Below, piece by piece: positions 6,291 to 6,885 of a stretch of 6,885 nucleotides of DNA (its first letter is position 1; the number at the start of each line of letters is the position of its first letter). Under the pieces are notes generated by a model that did no database searches, was not told the origin of the DNA, and was given only the letters and a program-made list of their open reading frames with translations. Source of the DNA: an uncultured Oscillospiraceae bacterium (GTDB lineage: Bacteria; Bacillota; Clostridia; Oscillospirales; Acutalibacteraceae). The translations under genes and the position numbers were made by a program. The stretch spans positions 1-6,885 of the forward strand of contig URRG01000123.1 of assembly GCA_900550095.1 (NCBI GenBank), given 5' to 3'.

Positions 6291-6464
6291 TTTTAACTTC
6301 TCTTTCTAAGAGCCTATGCCCTTTGCCGTTCGATCCTCAGCTCCCGGCCCGTCTTCTTCTATTTGGCCGGAGCTGGTATTCTCCCATCTATGCCGGTCTT
6401 CGCCTGTTTCTTACCATTTGCATATCAGCAGCGGTTTATGAAGGGAGCGCAATTATTTTCACAG
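6291..6464 (-). promoter_or_regulatory. rnr leader with stem-loop
   Basis: This stretch between the secG terminator and the rnr start contains no gene in any frame I read. Since the terminator precedes it, rnr probably has its own promoter here, but I see no good -35/-10 pair. A stem of about 11 bp with one bulged base is formed by 6338-6349 (CAGCTCCCGGCC) with 6365-6375 (GGCCGGAGCTG), around a 15-base loop. It has no T-run on either side, so it is not an intrinsic terminator. It could stabilise or regulate the rnr mRNA. Confidence 0.45.
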
Positions 6465-6494
6465 AAAAGCACCCCGCCGGTTAAGCGGGGTGCT
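6465..6494 (-). terminator. Rho-independent terminator of secG
   Basis: A perfect 10-bp GC-rich stem, AGCACCCCGC (6468-6477) with GCGGGGTGCT (6485-6494), and a 7-base loop, begins 13 bases after the secG stop. On the minus strand the stem runs into TTTT then CTG. It should end most secG transcripts before rnr. Confidence 0.92.
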
Positions 6495-6507
6495 CAATGC
6501 CTTCCGA

Positions 6508-6756
6508 TTATTTTGTGAAGAACATAAAAACATTCAGCGCGATCACCAGGATGAAAAATCCAATGGCAATGACCTTTGTCCACCGGGAAAGGAACGCATC
6601 CACGGAACGGGCCTTGTTCTTCGCCAAAAACGTATCTGCTCCTCCTGTGATGGCCCCCATATTCTGCTGATGGCCCTCCTGCAGGATGACCACCAGAATA
6701 ATCCCAAGAGAAGCCAGAAGAAGCACAATACCGAATATCACTTCAAACGCTGTCAT
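6508..6756 (-). CDS. secG: Preprotein translocase subunit SecG
   Basis: Small membrane subunit of the SecYEG translocon that helps SecA-driven export of unfolded proteins. It has 82 residues, the typical size. Membrane segment 1 is at about 5-25 and segment 2 at about 61-79. Between them is the conserved SecG loop VVILQEGHQQNMGAITGGADTF (22-43), then KNKARSVDAFLSRWTK (46-61), a clear family signature. ATG 6756-6754 is preceded by GGAGG with 6 bases between. It has its own promoter and terminator, so it appears to be transcribed alone with partial read-through to rnr, the order seen in many Clostridia. Confidence 0.95.
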   Translation of the reverse strand: MTAFEVIFGIVLLLASLGIILVVILQEGHQQNMGAITGGADTFLAKNKARSVDAFLSRWTKVIAIGFFILVIALNVFMFFTK

Positions 6757-6791
6757 AGCGCACCTCCGAAACTCTTAAACTGACTTTTTTA

Positions 6792-6820
6792 ATCATAGCA
6801 TACTTACCTGCGCTTTGCAA
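6792..6820 (-). promoter_or_regulatory. Sigma-A promoter of secG (extended -10)
   Basis: The minus strand reads TTGCAA (6820-6815), 17 bases, then TATGAT (6797-6792), preceded by TGC, giving an extended -10. The predicted transcript start is near 6785, leaving a leader of about 30 bases containing the GGAGG site. Confidence 0.82.
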
Positions 6821-6885
6821 GTAAAAATCCGCTTTTTCATGGGATTCCTTTTTCTTTGCAAACCGTCTCCCATATAATGCCCCCG
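6821..6885. other. AT-rich stretch upstream of secG
   Basis: No coding frame is supported here. It holds T-runs on the + strand, TTTGCAAA-like words at 6815-6820 and 6856-6862, and a TATAAT word on the + strand at 6873-6878 without a matching -35 box. Confidence 0.4.

Noticed and set aside
6873..6878. TATAAT on the + strand at the window edge as a divergent promoter
   Set aside because: No convincing -35 box lies 16-18 bases upstream, and no gene is visible beyond it in the window.

Overview
This window looks like chromosomal DNA from a Gram-positive, probably spore-forming member of the Clostridia, most plausibly a Lachnospiraceae-type gut anaerobe. The evidence is a GH51 arabinofuranosidase, a BofA-family sporulation protein paired with a YaaL-like (DUF2508) protein, a PadR plus HAAS/DUF1700 pair, and a secG-rnr order typical of Clostridia. 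AAGGAGG-type ribosome binding sites and sigma-A promoters support this. The assignment is inference from gene content, not a database match.

Layout. Positions 1-1442 (+) hold the 3' part of a GH51 alpha-L-arabinofuranosidase gene whose start lies outside the window. It meets a minus-strand GNAT acetyltransferase gene (1494-2018) head-on, and a strong hairpin terminator (1460-1503) sits between them. Everything from 1494 to the end is on the minus strand. Reading in the direction of transcription, from high to low coordinates: secG (6508-6756) with its own extended -10 promoter and a textbook terminator; a roughly 200-base leader; rnr (4149-6290); a DUF2508/YaaL-like gene (3757-4065); a bofA-like gene (3421-3693) ending at a hairpin (3353-3387); then a separate unit driven by a very good promoter with a palindromic operator, consisting of padR (2814-3146) and a HAAS/DUF1700 membrane protein gene (2240-2808). 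The HAAS gene is broken by a one-base frameshift near 2726. A gene-free, GC-rich spacer of about 200 bases separates it from the GNAT gene.

How it works together. SecG (protein export) and RNase R (RNA decay) are housekeeping. DUF2508 and BofA are a pair that sits beside recR in Bacillus subtilis but follows rnr here; BofA restrains pro-sigma-K processing in the sporulating mother cell. The PadR/HAAS unit resembles the usual clostridial pair of a self-regulated repressor and a membrane partner, with the partner apparently damaged. The GH51 enzyme releases arabinose from plant polysaccharide fragments.

Most interesting points: the GH51 protein keeps both catalytic glutamates but has lost the usual aromatic/Asn motif after the nucleophile; RNase R lacks the N-terminal winged helix and carries a lysine-rich tail at the N-terminus instead of the C-terminus; the HAAS gene frameshift; and a perfect palindrome overlapping the -10 box of padR. 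I did not find a clearly new multi-gene system.
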